From: Cochlodiniinecator piscidefendens
GTDB taxonomy: Bacteria; Pseudomonadota; Alphaproteobacteria; Rhodobacterales; Rhodobacteraceae
Direction of reading: 5' to 3'
NCBI RefSeq assembly: GCF_011326755.1
Contig: NZ_JAAOIE010000002.1
Location: forward strand, 496,001-560,000
Length of the DNA: 64,000 nucleotides
Below are positions 18,856 to 27,753 of this stretch, in pieces (positions within the stretch are counted from its first letter, which is position 1; the number at the start of each line of letters is the position of its first letter). The notes under the pieces are model-generated. The model saw only the letters and a program-made list of their open reading frames with translations. It was not told the origin of the DNA and ran no database searches. The translations under genes were made by a program, and so were the position numbers.

Positions 18856-19598
18856 CCACGCTACCCACCCAAACCCAGAAAAAGCTCGGCCTTGTCATCG
18901 ACTTGGACACCTGCGTTGGCTGCCATGCCTGCGTTGTGTCTTGCAAAGGCTGGAACACCGAAAACTACGGCGCGCCTTTGTCTGACAAAGACGCCTATGG
19001 CGCTGAACCCATGGGCACTTTCCTTAACCGCGTTCACGCGTTTGAAGTGAAACCAGAGGTCGGCCCAGCCCAAACCGTACACTTCCCAAAATCTTGCCTG
19101 CACTGCGAGGACGCACCCTGCGTCACCGTTTGCCCAACCGGCGCGAGCTATAAGCGCGTCGAAGACGGTATCGTCTTGGTCAACGAAAGCGATTGCATCG
19201 GTTGTGGCCTCTGTGCGTGGTCCTGCCCTTATGGCGCGCGTGAACTTGATCAGGTCGAAGGTGTGATGAAGAAATGCACCCTTTGCGTAGATCGGATTTA
19301 TAACGAAAACCTGCCCGAAATTGACCGCGAACCCTCCTGTGTGCGCACCTGCCCGGCCAATGCCCGTCACTTCGGTGACTTTGCTGACCCGGACAGCAAC
19401 GTGTCCCGCCTGACAGCGGAACGCGGCGGCATGGATTTGATGGCCGAAATGGGCACCAAACCCGTCAATAAATATCTGCCCCCACGTCCCAAAGACGAAA
19501 TGGGCGAAATCGACATCCTCGCGCCACTTCTGGCCCCTGTCGCTGCGGATCCCAAAGGGTTCCTTGGTTGGCTTGACAAAGCTCTGGAGAAACTCTGA
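18852..19598 (+). CDS. soeB: Sulfite-oxidizing enzyme SoeB, iron-sulfur subunit
   Basis: Electron-transfer subunit with four cysteine clusters (248 residues): CVGCHACVVSCKGWN, CLHCEDAPCVTVCPTGA, CIGCGLCAWSCPYGA and the split CTLC ... CVRTCP. This is the DmsB/PsrB pattern for four [4Fe-4S] centres. It passes electrons from SoeA to SoeC. I start it at the ATG that overlaps the soeA stop (ATGA), preceded by GGAAGG; a longer start 15 nt upstream exists. Confidence 0.9.
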   Translation: MTTLPTQTQKKLGLVIDLDTCVGCHACVVSCKGWNTENYGAPLSDKDAYGAEPMGTFLNRVHAFEVKPEVGPAQTVHFPKSCLHCEDAPCVTVCPTGASYKRVEDGIVLVNESDCIGCGLCAWSCPYGARELDQVEGVMKKCTLCVDRIYNENLPEIDREPSCVRTCPANARHFGDFADPDSNVSRLTAERGGMDLMAEMGTKPVNKYLPPRPKDEMGEIDILAPLLAPVAADPKGFLGWLDKALEKL

Positions 19599-20473
19599 TG
19601 CATCCAGCACCCTCCGTCATCGTTTTCACCGTCTTTTCCGGCCTCGGCTTTGGCTTACTGGCGTTCTTAGGCCTCGGCATTCCAAATGTCGGACCATGGG
19701 CCAGCTTTGCGTTTTTCTTTATCGCCTTTGCTTGCGCGGTTGGTGGCCTATTGGCCTCGACCTTCCACCTTGGCCACCCCGAACGCGCGATCAAAGCGTT
19801 CAGCCAATGGCGCTCTAGTTGGCTTTCACGCGAAGGCTGCTTGGCCGTTGCGGCACTGCTGGTTATGGGGCTTTATGCGTTTTTGGTCATCTTCTTTGAC
19901 ACACGCATTGGGCTGTTGGGCTACATCGGTGCCGCGCTGTCCATCGCGACTATCTATGCGACCTCAATGATCTACGCACAGCTGAAAACTGTGCCGCGCT
20001 GGAACACAGCACTAACGCCGGTTTACTTCCTTGTGTTGTCCATCGGCGGCGGCGCGCTTTTGGCCGGTCAGGTTCATCTTGCGGGTCTTATGTTGGCACT
20101 TGCTGGCGCCGTACAAGTCATCACCTGGATGAAAGGCGACACCCGTTTTGAAGAACGCGGTCATACGCTTGAAACAGCAACCGGCCTTGGCTTTATGGGT
20201 AAGGTCCGTTTGTTTGAAGGCCCCCACACCTCAGCCAACTACCTGATGAAGGAAATGGTTCACGTGGTCGGCCGCAAACACAGCCAAAAACTGCGCGTGA
20301 TTGCATTGGTGTTCATGAGCCTCGTGCCCAGCATCATCCTGCTCGCCCTGCCCGCAGGTCATTTTCTCGCGCTTGTCGCCGTGGTCTCACACATCGCCGG
20401 CACCATCGCATCGCGCTGGTTGTTCTTCGCAGAAGCCGAACACGCTGTCGGCCTCTACTACGATAAACGCTGA
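19598..20473 (+). CDS. soeC: Sulfite-oxidizing enzyme SoeC, membrane anchor
   Basis: A 291-residue integral membrane protein of the DmsC type with about eight hydrophobic segments, starting VIVFTVFSGLGFGLLAFLGL. A conserved feature of the family is STFHLGHPERAIKAFSQWRSSWLSREG after the second segment. It anchors SoeAB and should deliver electrons to quinone. Its ATG overlaps the soeB stop (TGATG), and a terminator follows, so soeABC is one unit. Confidence 0.9.
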   Translation: MHPAPSVIVFTVFSGLGFGLLAFLGLGIPNVGPWASFAFFFIAFACAVGGLLASTFHLGHPERAIKAFSQWRSSWLSREGCLAVAALLVMGLYAFLVIFFDTRIGLLGYIGAALSIATIYATSMIYAQLKTVPRWNTALTPVYFLVLSIGGGALLAGQVHLAGLMLALAGAVQVITWMKGDTRFEERGHTLETATGLGFMGKVRLFEGPHTSANYLMKEMVHVVGRKHSQKLRVIALVFMSLVPSIILLALPAGHFLALVAVVSHIAGTIASRWLFFAEAEHAVGLYYDKR

Positions 20474-20492
20474 TAGACACGACATACCAAAG

Positions 20493-20524
20493 AAAAACCG
20501 GCGCTCATCCCGCCGGTTTTTTTT
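20493..20524 (+). terminator. Intrinsic terminator after soeC
   Basis: An 11-bp stem AAAAACCGGCG/CGCCGGTTTTT with a 7-nt loop runs into eight or more T. It lies 20 nt after the soeC stop. Confidence 0.92.
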
Positions 20525-20781
20525 GTTTCTTCAACAACGATCTTTCTTCGGTATGCACGAGATAGAATGTACAGCAGGAAATCCAATTTGTGGCGATGTC
20601 GGCTACGCCGGACTTTGCGGTCGTTCGCCTTTACACTTTGAATGGTTGCGTTTAAATTTTGCATTTGATCGTCAATTGACAAAGGCTTCGTGGAGCAGCG
20701 CAAATTCACTATGTACTCATGCGGTTGTCGATATCGTTTCTCCGAAGGCTCCTTCAACAGATTGACGCAATTGCCCAATTT
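20525..20781. other. Gene-free gap at the left edge of the tct island
   Basis: Between the soeC terminator and the universal stress gene I see no start with a ribosome site and no codon-like pattern. Composition is intermediate between the taurine block and the GC-rich island. It is a plausible island junction, but no att-like repeat or insertion-sequence end was found. Confidence 0.5.
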
Positions 20782-21603
20782 TCAATGCGCCAATAGCACA
20801 GGCACCTGCGTTTCCCTCAGAACATCCGTCGTAGCGCCACCAACAATGTCGTGGGAAAACTTACTGTGTTCAAAGGCGCCCATAACGATCAGGTTGACCT
20901 CTTTGGACTTGGAATAGGCCAAGACCGTTTCCGCGACACTGCCGTTCTGATCAACCGTGACAGCCGTCGCCACGACCCTATGCTTAGACAGGGTCTGCAC
21001 CAGCCAATCCGTATTGCGGGGTGTTCGGGACACCGATAGCAGAGCTACTTTCGCGCCCTGCTTTAAGATCGGCATGGCCGCAGCAACCGCGCATGTTGCG
21101 GCACGTTTCCCGTCCCAGGCGACAAGAACGTCGGCGACAGAGGACTCCGGTACTTCATGCCTTTCTGGAACAACGAGGACCGGTCGGCCACTGCGCAAAG
21201 CGATCAGATCGGGATTGGATGCGTAGTCATCTTCATAGACCGCACCTAGATGATGACCGATCACGACCAGGTCGAAGGTCCGAGCGAAGGAAGCAATAGG
21301 ACCGTTTGCCTTTGGGTCAAGCTCGACGAATTCGGCGCGATCTCCCAAGCCTTCTTCAACCGCCATTTCCAGAAACCGCGCCTTTGTATCTGCCATGGTT
21401 TTTTGGCCATTTGCGTCGAGCTGCGCGATGACCTGTCCAGGGAGATGCGCGGGTAGTTGACGATGGAGAAACCCGATGCCACCTCTTTTGGCGACGCCTG
21501 TCAGATGTGCGCCGTGGCGTTTGGCAAGCCGGCCAGCATGGCGCAGACCGCTGCCTTTGGACGGATCGCCACTATAGGCGCACAGGATGGACTTGATGCT
21601 CAT
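20782..21603 (-). CDS. Universal stress protein, two UspA domains
   Basis: A 273-residue cytoplasmic protein with two tandem Usp folds. The first begins IKSILCAYSGDPSKGSGLRH and the second ADVLVAWDGKRAATCAVAAA. The end of the second carries the ATP-binding style motif VMGAFEHSKFSHDIVGGATT. The start is the ATG preceded by GGGAGC; a 13-residue longer reading has no ribosome site. It is the last gene of the minus-strand tctC-tctAB-prpF-dehydrogenase run, with a 51-nt gap, so it may belong to that operon. Its role is unknown. Confidence 0.87.
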   Translation of the reverse strand: MSIKSILCAYSGDPSKGSGLRHAGRLAKRHGAHLTGVAKRGGIGFLHRQLPAHLPGQVIAQLDANGQKTMADTKARFLEMAVEEGLGDRAEFVELDPKANGPIASFARTFDLVVIGHHLGAVYEDDYASNPDLIALRSGRPVLVVPERHEVPESSVADVLVAWDGKRAATCAVAAAMPILKQGAKVALLSVSRTPRNTDWLVQTLSKHRVVATAVTVDQNGSVAETVLAYSKSKEVNLIVMGAFEHSKFSHDIVGGATTDVLRETQVPVLLAH

Positions 21604-21654
21604 TGGTTGCTCCCTGCATTTTGGGCCGGAGGTTCGTGGCAAGCCAAGGAAGGC

Positions 21655-22605
21655 CTATGGGCGCCAGACTTCCGGGTTGATCATGTGGATAGGATTGCCG
21701 CTCGCATAGGCGTTGATCTGGTCGAATATGTCACTGAATTGTAGGTCAAATTCGTCTTTGGTTACGTAACCCAGATGTGGAGTCGGCAAGACCTGCGGGT
21801 GCGAAATGTCTGTCAGCGGCTCTTGATCGAATACGTCAACAGCCACAAAAATACGCCATTTGGCGATTTCCTCCTCGAGCGCACCCGGTGCGATCAGCCC
21901 CGCCCTTGAGGTGTTCACAAGCAGGCTTCGCGGCGCCATTTGGGCGAGGTCATCGGCAGTAACGATTCCACGGGTCTCTGGCTTCAACCGAACATGAAGA
22001 CTGACGATATCAGAGCTGGCAAAAAACACCGCTCGGTCCTTTGCGAGGCACGCACCATCCGCTCGAACGCGCGCACGGCCGGCCTCGAAAGCCCACCATT
22101 GCACATGCAGCCCAAGTGCTTCGGCATAGCCCGCAACGGCTTTTGCAATGCGACCATATCCGTAGAGACCAAGCGTCCGACCCCGCATTGTTCTTCCAAC
22201 CCCAGCCTGCCATTTCCCGACCCGGATCGACGCCACCTGCTTAGGGATCTGCCGGTAGCTGGCGAGCATCAGGGCCAGGGTCATCTCAGCGGCTGCGTAG
22301 GAGGGTGTGTCGCTATGCATGTTCGAGCATAGGAGCACGCCGTGTTCGCTGCAGGCCGCCACGTCGACATGCGGATAGACACTGCGCTGCGAAATCAGGC
22401 GCAGGTTCGGAAGCTTTTCAAGAAGATTTCTCGATATGGCGGTCCTCTCCCGAAACAGCACAAGGCACTCCGCCACCCGCGTGGCGAGTTTCGCCGAGTT
22501 CGGCACATGATCGGACCAGATCGTAACCTCATGCGATGCCAGCTTTGAAAAGCAAGGCAGGCCGCGCAGCGTATCGAACCAGTCATCAAGGATATGAACC
22601 TTCAT
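21655..22605 (-). CDS. D-2-hydroxyacid dehydrogenase family protein
   Basis: A 316-residue NAD-dependent dehydrogenase of the phosphoglycerate/2-hydroxyacid family. The Rossmann motif TLGLYGYGRIAKAVAGYAEALG is near 144-166. The catalytic trio appears as Arg in NTSRAGL, Glu in DVFDQEPL and His in TPHLGYV. It would interconvert a 2-hydroxyacid and 2-oxoacid. The substrate is unknown; the neighbours (tricarboxylate uptake, PrpF/GalD-type isomerase) suggest a polycarboxylate. GC content is clearly higher than in the taurine block. Confidence 0.85.
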   Translation of the reverse strand: MKVHILDDWFDTLRGLPCFSKLASHEVTIWSDHVPNSAKLATRVAECLVLFRERTAISRNLLEKLPNLRLISQRSVYPHVDVAACSEHGVLLCSNMHSDTPSYAAAEMTLALMLASYRQIPKQVASIRVGKWQAGVGRTMRGRTLGLYGYGRIAKAVAGYAEALGLHVQWWAFEAGRARVRADGACLAKDRAVFFASSDIVSLHVRLKPETRGIVTADDLAQMAPRSLLVNTSRAGLIAPGALEEEIAKWRIFVAVDVFDQEPLTDISHPQVLPTPHLGYVTKDEFDLQFSDIFDQINAYASGNPIHMINPEVWRP

Positions 22606-22669
22606 TGGGTTTCATTGCCTTTCCAGATTAAGCGCGCAGCACGTATTCGGTCTGAATGGCGAACGTTGA

Positions 22670-23752
22670 TCAAATCACACCGGGTGGGATCATGACGTCG
22701 CCCCGCGCCAGAAGGCGGGCGGTGCGCACCAGCCCGGCGGACCGGATGGTGATATCCCCCCCGTTTCGCTCGAAATCCACAACCACATCGATGGATCCGC
22801 TCGGGTGCTCCAATACGATCGGCGCAGGGCTTTCTGACGGAGCCGTACAAAGGCCTTCAGCCACCGTCCCAGGGGTCAGCACACAGGATGCGAGGCATTG
22901 AGCGCCGGTCACGGCCATGGTCGGGTGGGCCGCCCATGGCATGAAATAACGAGTCGCGATTGTACCACCAGCACGTGGGCGGGCCAGAAGACCGAATTTC
23001 GGAGTGACCGACCGAGAAACGTCACCCATGCCCATCGCCCGCCCCGCGAGGCGCCGAACTGCTTCCATCCGTGAAAAGAGAGCTTTGTTTTCGTTCAACT
23101 CGCTGACTGTTTCATATCCGGTCACGCCAATATCTTCCGCCCGTGCGATCACCATCGGCATGGCAACATCCATGCAGGTCGCTTCGACGCTGTCGAATAT
23201 GTCGATGCGATTGCCCGTGGGTAGAAACGCTCCAGTGGCTCCGCCAACCGTCCCCATGAATTGCAAGCCAACAGGCGCGGCGTTTCCGGGCACGCCGTCA
23301 ATTTTTGTAGTGCCATCGTATCGCACACCACCATCCGGCGTTTGCACTTTGGCTTCGACCTGCGCACCAGTATTTACTGCGCGGATACGAATCGCCGTCG
23401 TCTCACCAGTTGGCTCAACCAGGCCCATCTCGATGGCCGCCGGACCAACGCCGGACAGGATGTTTCCGCAGGTCGGCTTGAAATCGACCTGACCATCCTC
23501 AACGCCAACCTGTGCAAAGAAGTAGTCAACATCTGCGTTACTGTCCTCCGAGCGTGACAGCATCGCAACCTTGGTCGTGACCGCGTTGCCGCCGCCGATC
23601 CCGTCGATATTCAGAGGATGGCCCGAGCCGATAGTGGCAACCAGCACGCGCGCCAGGGTTTCAAGATCATCAGGAAGATCACTGCGCTTGAAATACGGTC
23701 CGCGAGACGTACCTCCGCGCATGAACCAGAAGGGAATGTCCGTTTGTGTCAT
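22670..23752 (-). CDS. PrpF/GalD-type isomerase (4-oxalomesaconate tautomerase-like)
   Basis: A 360-residue protein of the PrpF family, with two diaminopimelate-epimerase-like halves. Seen: the family start FWFMRGGTSRGPYF, then IDGIGGGNAVTTKVAML, and PTCGNILSGVGPAAIEMG. Family members shift a double bond in unsaturated tricarboxylates (PrpF: aconitate isomers) or tautomerise 4-oxalomesaconate (GalD, gallate route). The sequence resembles GalD most, but no other gallate gene is present here, so the substrate is left open. It overlaps the tctAB stop by 4 nt, which ties it to the transporter. Confidence 0.85.
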   Translation of the reverse strand: MTQTDIPFWFMRGGTSRGPYFKRSDLPDDLETLARVLVATIGSGHPLNIDGIGGGNAVTTKVAMLSRSEDSNADVDYFFAQVGVEDGQVDFKPTCGNILSGVGPAAIEMGLVEPTGETTAIRIRAVNTGAQVEAKVQTPDGGVRYDGTTKIDGVPGNAAPVGLQFMGTVGGATGAFLPTGNRIDIFDSVEATCMDVAMPMVIARAEDIGVTGYETVSELNENKALFSRMEAVRRLAGRAMGMGDVSRSVTPKFGLLARPRAGGTIATRYFMPWAAHPTMAVTGAQCLASCVLTPGTVAEGLCTAPSESPAPIVLEHPSGSIDVVVDFERNGGDITIRSAGLVRTARLLARGDVMIPPGVI

Positions 23753-25776
23753 GTCAGCGGCCAGGGAAGATCAAAGTAGGATTGCAGCACGCCCGGCGGG
23801 AAGTCGCGGTTGAGCGTCGCAGCCATCGCGCAAATGAAAGCGATCCCGGCACCGGTGTAGAGCGTTGCATATCCCCAGGATTTACCCGCGCGATAGCGGA
23901 TGAAGCAGAGCAGGAATACCGCCAGCGCCAGGATGAAGCCAAGAATCGCCGTCAGGATGAGAAGCCCGCCAAACCAGGCCAGCGTCGCCCAAAGGCCGTA
24001 GGCATTGCTGTCACGATCCTCGACCTCCCGATCGGCAAAAAGCGGGTCAGTTTCGGGCTTCAGCCGCATCTTTAGCAGCAAAAGCGCGCAGCCGATCAAT
24101 CCGATGGTCGCAACGAAGACAGGGAAAACCCGGTCAGTTCGCGCGTAGTCGGGGATCATCGAGGCATCGGTATAGGCAATGGCAATATAAGCCGTGATCG
24201 CCAACAGAAATACTAACGGTGCACGCTTGCCACCTGAATTCACATCGCCCTCAGCCTGGATATTTTTCGCCTGTCGCAGGCCAAGGATGACTGAAAGCAA
24301 CGTGATGATGATCAGGACGATCACAATCGGGCTGAAGACATAGTCGAGCCCTTCTTCGAAGCTCCTGCGAAAGCGCGAGCTTGCGATCTGATAGGCCTGG
24401 TTCGTGTAGCGCTCGGCGGGTGCCGACAGCACGAAGCCGATCAGGAAAGCGGGGCGCGACCAGTCGAACCGGCGCATGAGAATACCGAGAAGCCCTATGC
24501 CGAAGAGGGCGACAAGATCCCAGATCGATTGGCGCGACTGGAAGGCTGCGAAGGCGATGATCATGAACAGGAACGGGGCCAGCAGCGCGAAGCGGATGTT
24601 CGTGAGCCGTGCAATTCCGCCTGCCGCACCGATGCAAATCAGCGTTCCGACGACATTGGCCAGCGCCAGAAGCCAGACGATGGCATAGGTGAAGTTGAGG
24701 TTGTTGTTGATCATCGAGGGGCCAACCTCGATCTGGCCGGTTCCAAGAAGTGCAACACCAGAGATGAAGATCGCCATCGAACCGGAGCCGGGAATACCGA
24801 AGAGGAGCGTCGGGACCAGACCGCCGCCTTCTTTGGCATTGTTGGAGCTTTCGGGGCCTACAATGCCCCGGATATCTCCGGATCCGAATTGAGATTTGTC
24901 TTTGGAGGTTTGCACCGCGTGGCCATAGGCGATCCAGTCCACCACGGAGCCACCGAGCCCAGGGATCACGCCAACGGCCACACCAATCAGGGAACAGCGT
25001 ACCGAAAGCCATTTATTAGCCCACCAATCCTGCACGCCGGTCAGCCAGCCGCCACCCAAAACCTGGCGATCCGAAATCGCTTTGTCCTGCCGCAGGAGCG
25101 CAATGATTTCCGGCACAGCGAATATCGCCAGGCCGACGATCACCAATTTGAACCCGTCCACTAGATAAGGCAGATCGTAGGAGGCCATACGCAGCTCTCC
25201 CGAGGCTGCGCCTTCGCCGATGGTTCCGATCAGAAGACCTAGACAGGCGGCAACAATTCCCTTGATGGCGACCCGACCGGCCAGAATGCCCACCATGGAG
25301 AGCCCGAAAATCGTGACCATCAGCAGCTCCGGCGTCTGAAACGCGAGCACGATGGGCCGGGCCGCCAGAATGAAAAATGTCAGAAAGGTAGCGCCGAGAA
25401 GCCCGCCAAATAGCGATGAGGAGAAGGCCGCTGACAAAGCTCGGGCGGCCTGGCCTTTTTTGGCCAGCGGGAAACCGTCAAGCACGGTTGCCTGGCTTGC
25501 CGATGACCCGGGTATGCCCATCAGCACGCTGGCAAAGGTGTCAGATGTTGGCACCACCGCCACCATGCCGACCATCAACGCGAGCCCCAAAAGGGGCTCC
25601 ATCCCGTACATAAACGGTAACAAAAGCGACAGGCCCGCAATCCCGCCGAGACCGGGGAAAACTCCGATACAAAGCCCCATCACGACGCCGAGCACCAGAT
25701 AACCTAAAACAATGGGGTTTAGGATCATGCCGAATGCGTCGCCAAGCGCAGGCATAGCGGTAGCGAAGAGTTCCAT
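23749..25776 (-). CDS. tctA: Fused TctA-TctB permease of a tripartite tricarboxylate transporter
   Basis: A 675-residue integral membrane protein. Residues 1 to about 500 are TctA, with the family motifs VLGVVMGLCIGVFPGLGGIA, MGIPGSSASQATVLDGFPLA and GIPGSGSMAIFISGVALLG and about 12 membrane segments. After a polar linker, the last 150 residues (LVFLLAITAYIAIAYTDASM onward, with FPVFVATIGLIGCALLLL) form the four-helix TctB-type small subunit, normally a separate gene. I start it at the ATG preceded by AGGAG. It needs the periplasmic TctC protein, whose gene lies just upstream but is frameshifted. Confidence 0.9.
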   Translation of the reverse strand: MELFATAMPALGDAFGMILNPIVLGYLVLGVVMGLCIGVFPGLGGIAGLSLLLPFMYGMEPLLGLALMVGMVAVVPTSDTFASVLMGIPGSSASQATVLDGFPLAKKGQAARALSAAFSSSLFGGLLGATFLTFFILAARPIVLAFQTPELLMVTIFGLSMVGILAGRVAIKGIVAACLGLLIGTIGEGAASGELRMASYDLPYLVDGFKLVIVGLAIFAVPEIIALLRQDKAISDRQVLGGGWLTGVQDWWANKWLSVRCSLIGVAVGVIPGLGGSVVDWIAYGHAVQTSKDKSQFGSGDIRGIVGPESSNNAKEGGGLVPTLLFGIPGSGSMAIFISGVALLGTGQIEVGPSMINNNLNFTYAIVWLLALANVVGTLICIGAAGGIARLTNIRFALLAPFLFMIIAFAAFQSRQSIWDLVALFGIGLLGILMRRFDWSRPAFLIGFVLSAPAERYTNQAYQIASSRFRRSFEEGLDYVFSPIVIVLIIITLLSVILGLRQAKNIQAEGDVNSGGKRAPLVFLLAITAYIAIAYTDASMIPDYARTDRVFPVFVATIGLIGCALLLLKMRLKPETDPLFADREVEDRDSNAYGLWATLAWFGGLLILTAILGFILALAVFLLCFIRYRAGKSWGYATLYTGAGIAFICAMAATLNRDFPPGVLQSYFDLPWPLT

Positions 25777-25851
25777 GACGGACTCCTGTCTTTCAGAATT
25801 TATTGGGCAAATTGCCCCCACAGCCCGAGGCCGCAGGGGGAGGAGAGGAGA

Positions 25852-26953
25852 TTACTGCAGCACGACGCCGTAGCGATCTGCGAGCCACTCGATCACATAT
25901 GTTTGCGCCTCTTCCGGCACATTGGTGGCGCCTTCCAGCGCGACCTGGGCTGCCTCGCTTGTCATCTGAGGATAGACGCCCAGGCGGGCCTGAGAGATCT
26001 CTGCGAAATCATCCCGTTCGGTGATGGCCCGGAAGGCAGCAGAATAAGTGTCGATCGCTTCCTGTGGTGCGCCTGCAGGCAAGAACACCATCTTCTGGGC
26101 TGGGAAGCCAGCCGTGAAGAAGGCGACCCAAGCATCCCAGGCCGGTCCGCTCGTCTCACAGCTCGGCGCGGCCTCGCACACTTCCGCGAAGCTCGGCATA
26201 TCCGGGAATGTGGGATCGCGAACGAGGTTGCCATCGGCATCTAGCGCTCCGAAGGAGAACCACGGAACGGCCGTTCCGGCTTCGACAAGTGGCGCCACGC
26301 CGGACAAGTATGAGGACGAGGTCTGGTAATCGATATTCGCTTCGCCGCGTTCGAACATCAGGCGCCCATCGCCCCGGCCTTCGATGCCGAAGACAGGCTC
26401 CACGTTGAGGCCCAGCAACTCCCACGCAAGAAGTGGCACAAGATCAAGCCGGGTTGCGCCCTGGCTTCCGTAAATGAAATTCTCCTCCAACAGCGCTTCC
26501 ACGCCTCCAGCCTCAAGCGCTGCCGCAAGATCGGCTGGAAGATAGGCTACGCCGCCAGTGCCGGAGGCCAAAACCACGTTCCAGTCCCCGTATTCATAGC
26601 GCACCCTCGGGTCATTCAGCAGGTATGGGAACTGGGTGGAGCCGGAAGATCCGAAGATCGTGGTTCCGTCATCATATTCCACCCCCTGGAAGTGGTTGGC
26701 CCCCCCGAGTGGATCCCGCGCCAGGCATGAAGGTCACGACAACGGTCGGGTTGCCGGGCAATGCTTCGCTCAAAAGTGGTGCGTAGAAATTGGCCCAACG
26801 CGCCGAGCCACCGGTTTCCGAGAATGGAATGATCCACTCTACGGTTTCCCCGGAAAGATCGAGACCATGGTCGTCCGCCAAAGCGGGCGATGCAAGACCA
26901 ATGGTCGAAACAGTGGCGAGAAGCGCTGCTGAGCGCTTGCAGAATATGTTCAT
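25852..26953 (-). pseudogene. tctC: Frameshifted tctC (TTT substrate-binding protein)
   Basis: The periplasmic tricarboxylate-binding protein is split over two frames. The first part starts at an ATG with AGGAAAA, has a signal peptide ending SPALADD, then VEWIIPFSETGGSARWANF and MPGAGSTRG. The second continues with NHFQGVEYDDGTTIFG through to GVVLQ. The break is a run of seven C (plus strand, 26700-26706); removing one base joins the frames into the family sequence STRGANHFQG. It is either a real mutation, a slippery tract, or a sequencing error. If real, the transporter lacks its binding protein unless another copy serves. Confidence 0.85.
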
Positions 26954-27081
26954 GTTTTCCTCCCAGAAAACAGGGTCTCCCAACCCTGCGTGTCTTTCAC
27001 TATCAGCCCAACAGAGCCGACTTGATACGGGCAACATTCAGTGCCATTCTTTCATGAACCTTTCATCGGAAAAAAAACTTC
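26954..27081. promoter_or_regulatory. Divergent tctC/tctD promoter region
   Basis: A 128-nt gap between the outward-facing tctC and response-regulator genes. It should hold both promoters and the regulator's binding site. No clear repeat pair stands out by eye. Confidence 0.45.
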
Positions 27082-27753
27082 ATGCGCATCGTCATAATAG
27101 AGGACAATGTTTCGGTCGCGAAAGGCATCGCTTACCGTCTTCAGGACGAAGGGCATGCTGTCGACCTTATTCATGACGGAACTGAGGCTGATCTCTTCCT
27201 GCGTGACGATGGTGGTGACCTCGTTATTCTCGACATCAAACTTCCGGGGCTAAGCGGGCTTGAGGTTTTGGCAGCCATGCGCGCCAGAGGAGACAACCGC
27301 CCGGTTCTGATGCTCACGGCGCAGTCTGAAATCAGCGACAAAGTGGTTGGCCTTGATGCAGGCGCTGATGACTACATCTCAAAACCGTTTGAATTGGATG
27401 AACTTAGCGCACGCATTCGCGCCCTGAGCCGACGACCGCAATGGGTAGACCCGGGTTTGCTGAGCATCGGGCCGCTCAAGTTCGATCCGGTTGCGCGTGC
27501 CCTTTTTGGCCCTGATGGTGATCTTTCTGTACCACGTAGAGAGGTTTCGCTGTTCGAGACGCTGCTAACGGCAAATGGCCGCTTCGTGTCAAAACAGGCG
27601 TTGCTTGACGCCTTGTACGGAACCGGCAGCGATGTCGACGAGTCGGTTGTGGAGGTTTATGTTTCTCGCCTGCGCAAACGGCTCAAGGCTTTCGACGTGG
27701 ATATCTCCGTGCGACGCGGCATTGGCTATGCAATGTCAGAGTCTGACCGATGA
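27082..27753 (+). CDS. tctD: OmpR-family response regulator (TctD-like)
   Basis: A 223-residue response regulator. The receiver domain has the acidic pair in IIEDN, phosphorylation site Asp51 in LVILDIKLPG, the Thr in MLTAQSE and the conserved Lys in ISKPFE. The C-terminal OmpR/PhoB winged helix ends VVEVYVSRLRKRLKAF ... VRRGIGYAM. It is divergent from the tct operon and overlaps the sensor gene by 4 nt, so it most likely activates tctC-tctAB expression, as TctD does for tricarboxylate uptake in enterobacteria. Confidence 0.9.
   Translation: MRIVIIEDNVSVAKGIAYRLQDEGHAVDLIHDGTEADLFLRDDGGDLVILDIKLPGLSGLEVLAAMRARGDNRPVLMLTAQSEISDKVVGLDAGADDYISKPFELDELSARIRALSRRPQWVDPGLLSIGPLKFDPVARALFGPDGDLSVPRREVSLFETLLTANGRFVSKQALLDALYGTGSDVDESVVEVYVSRLRKRLKAFDVDISVRRGIGYAMSESDR

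Noticed and set aside
18861-19610. 249-residue minus-strand frame opposite soeB
   Set aside because: It mirrors the whole soeB gene, whose cysteine motifs are unmistakable. The antisense product has no known motif.
24529-25164. 211-residue plus-strand frame inside tctA
   Set aside because: Antisense to a conserved membrane protein gene in GC-rich DNA; product is polar and low-complexity.
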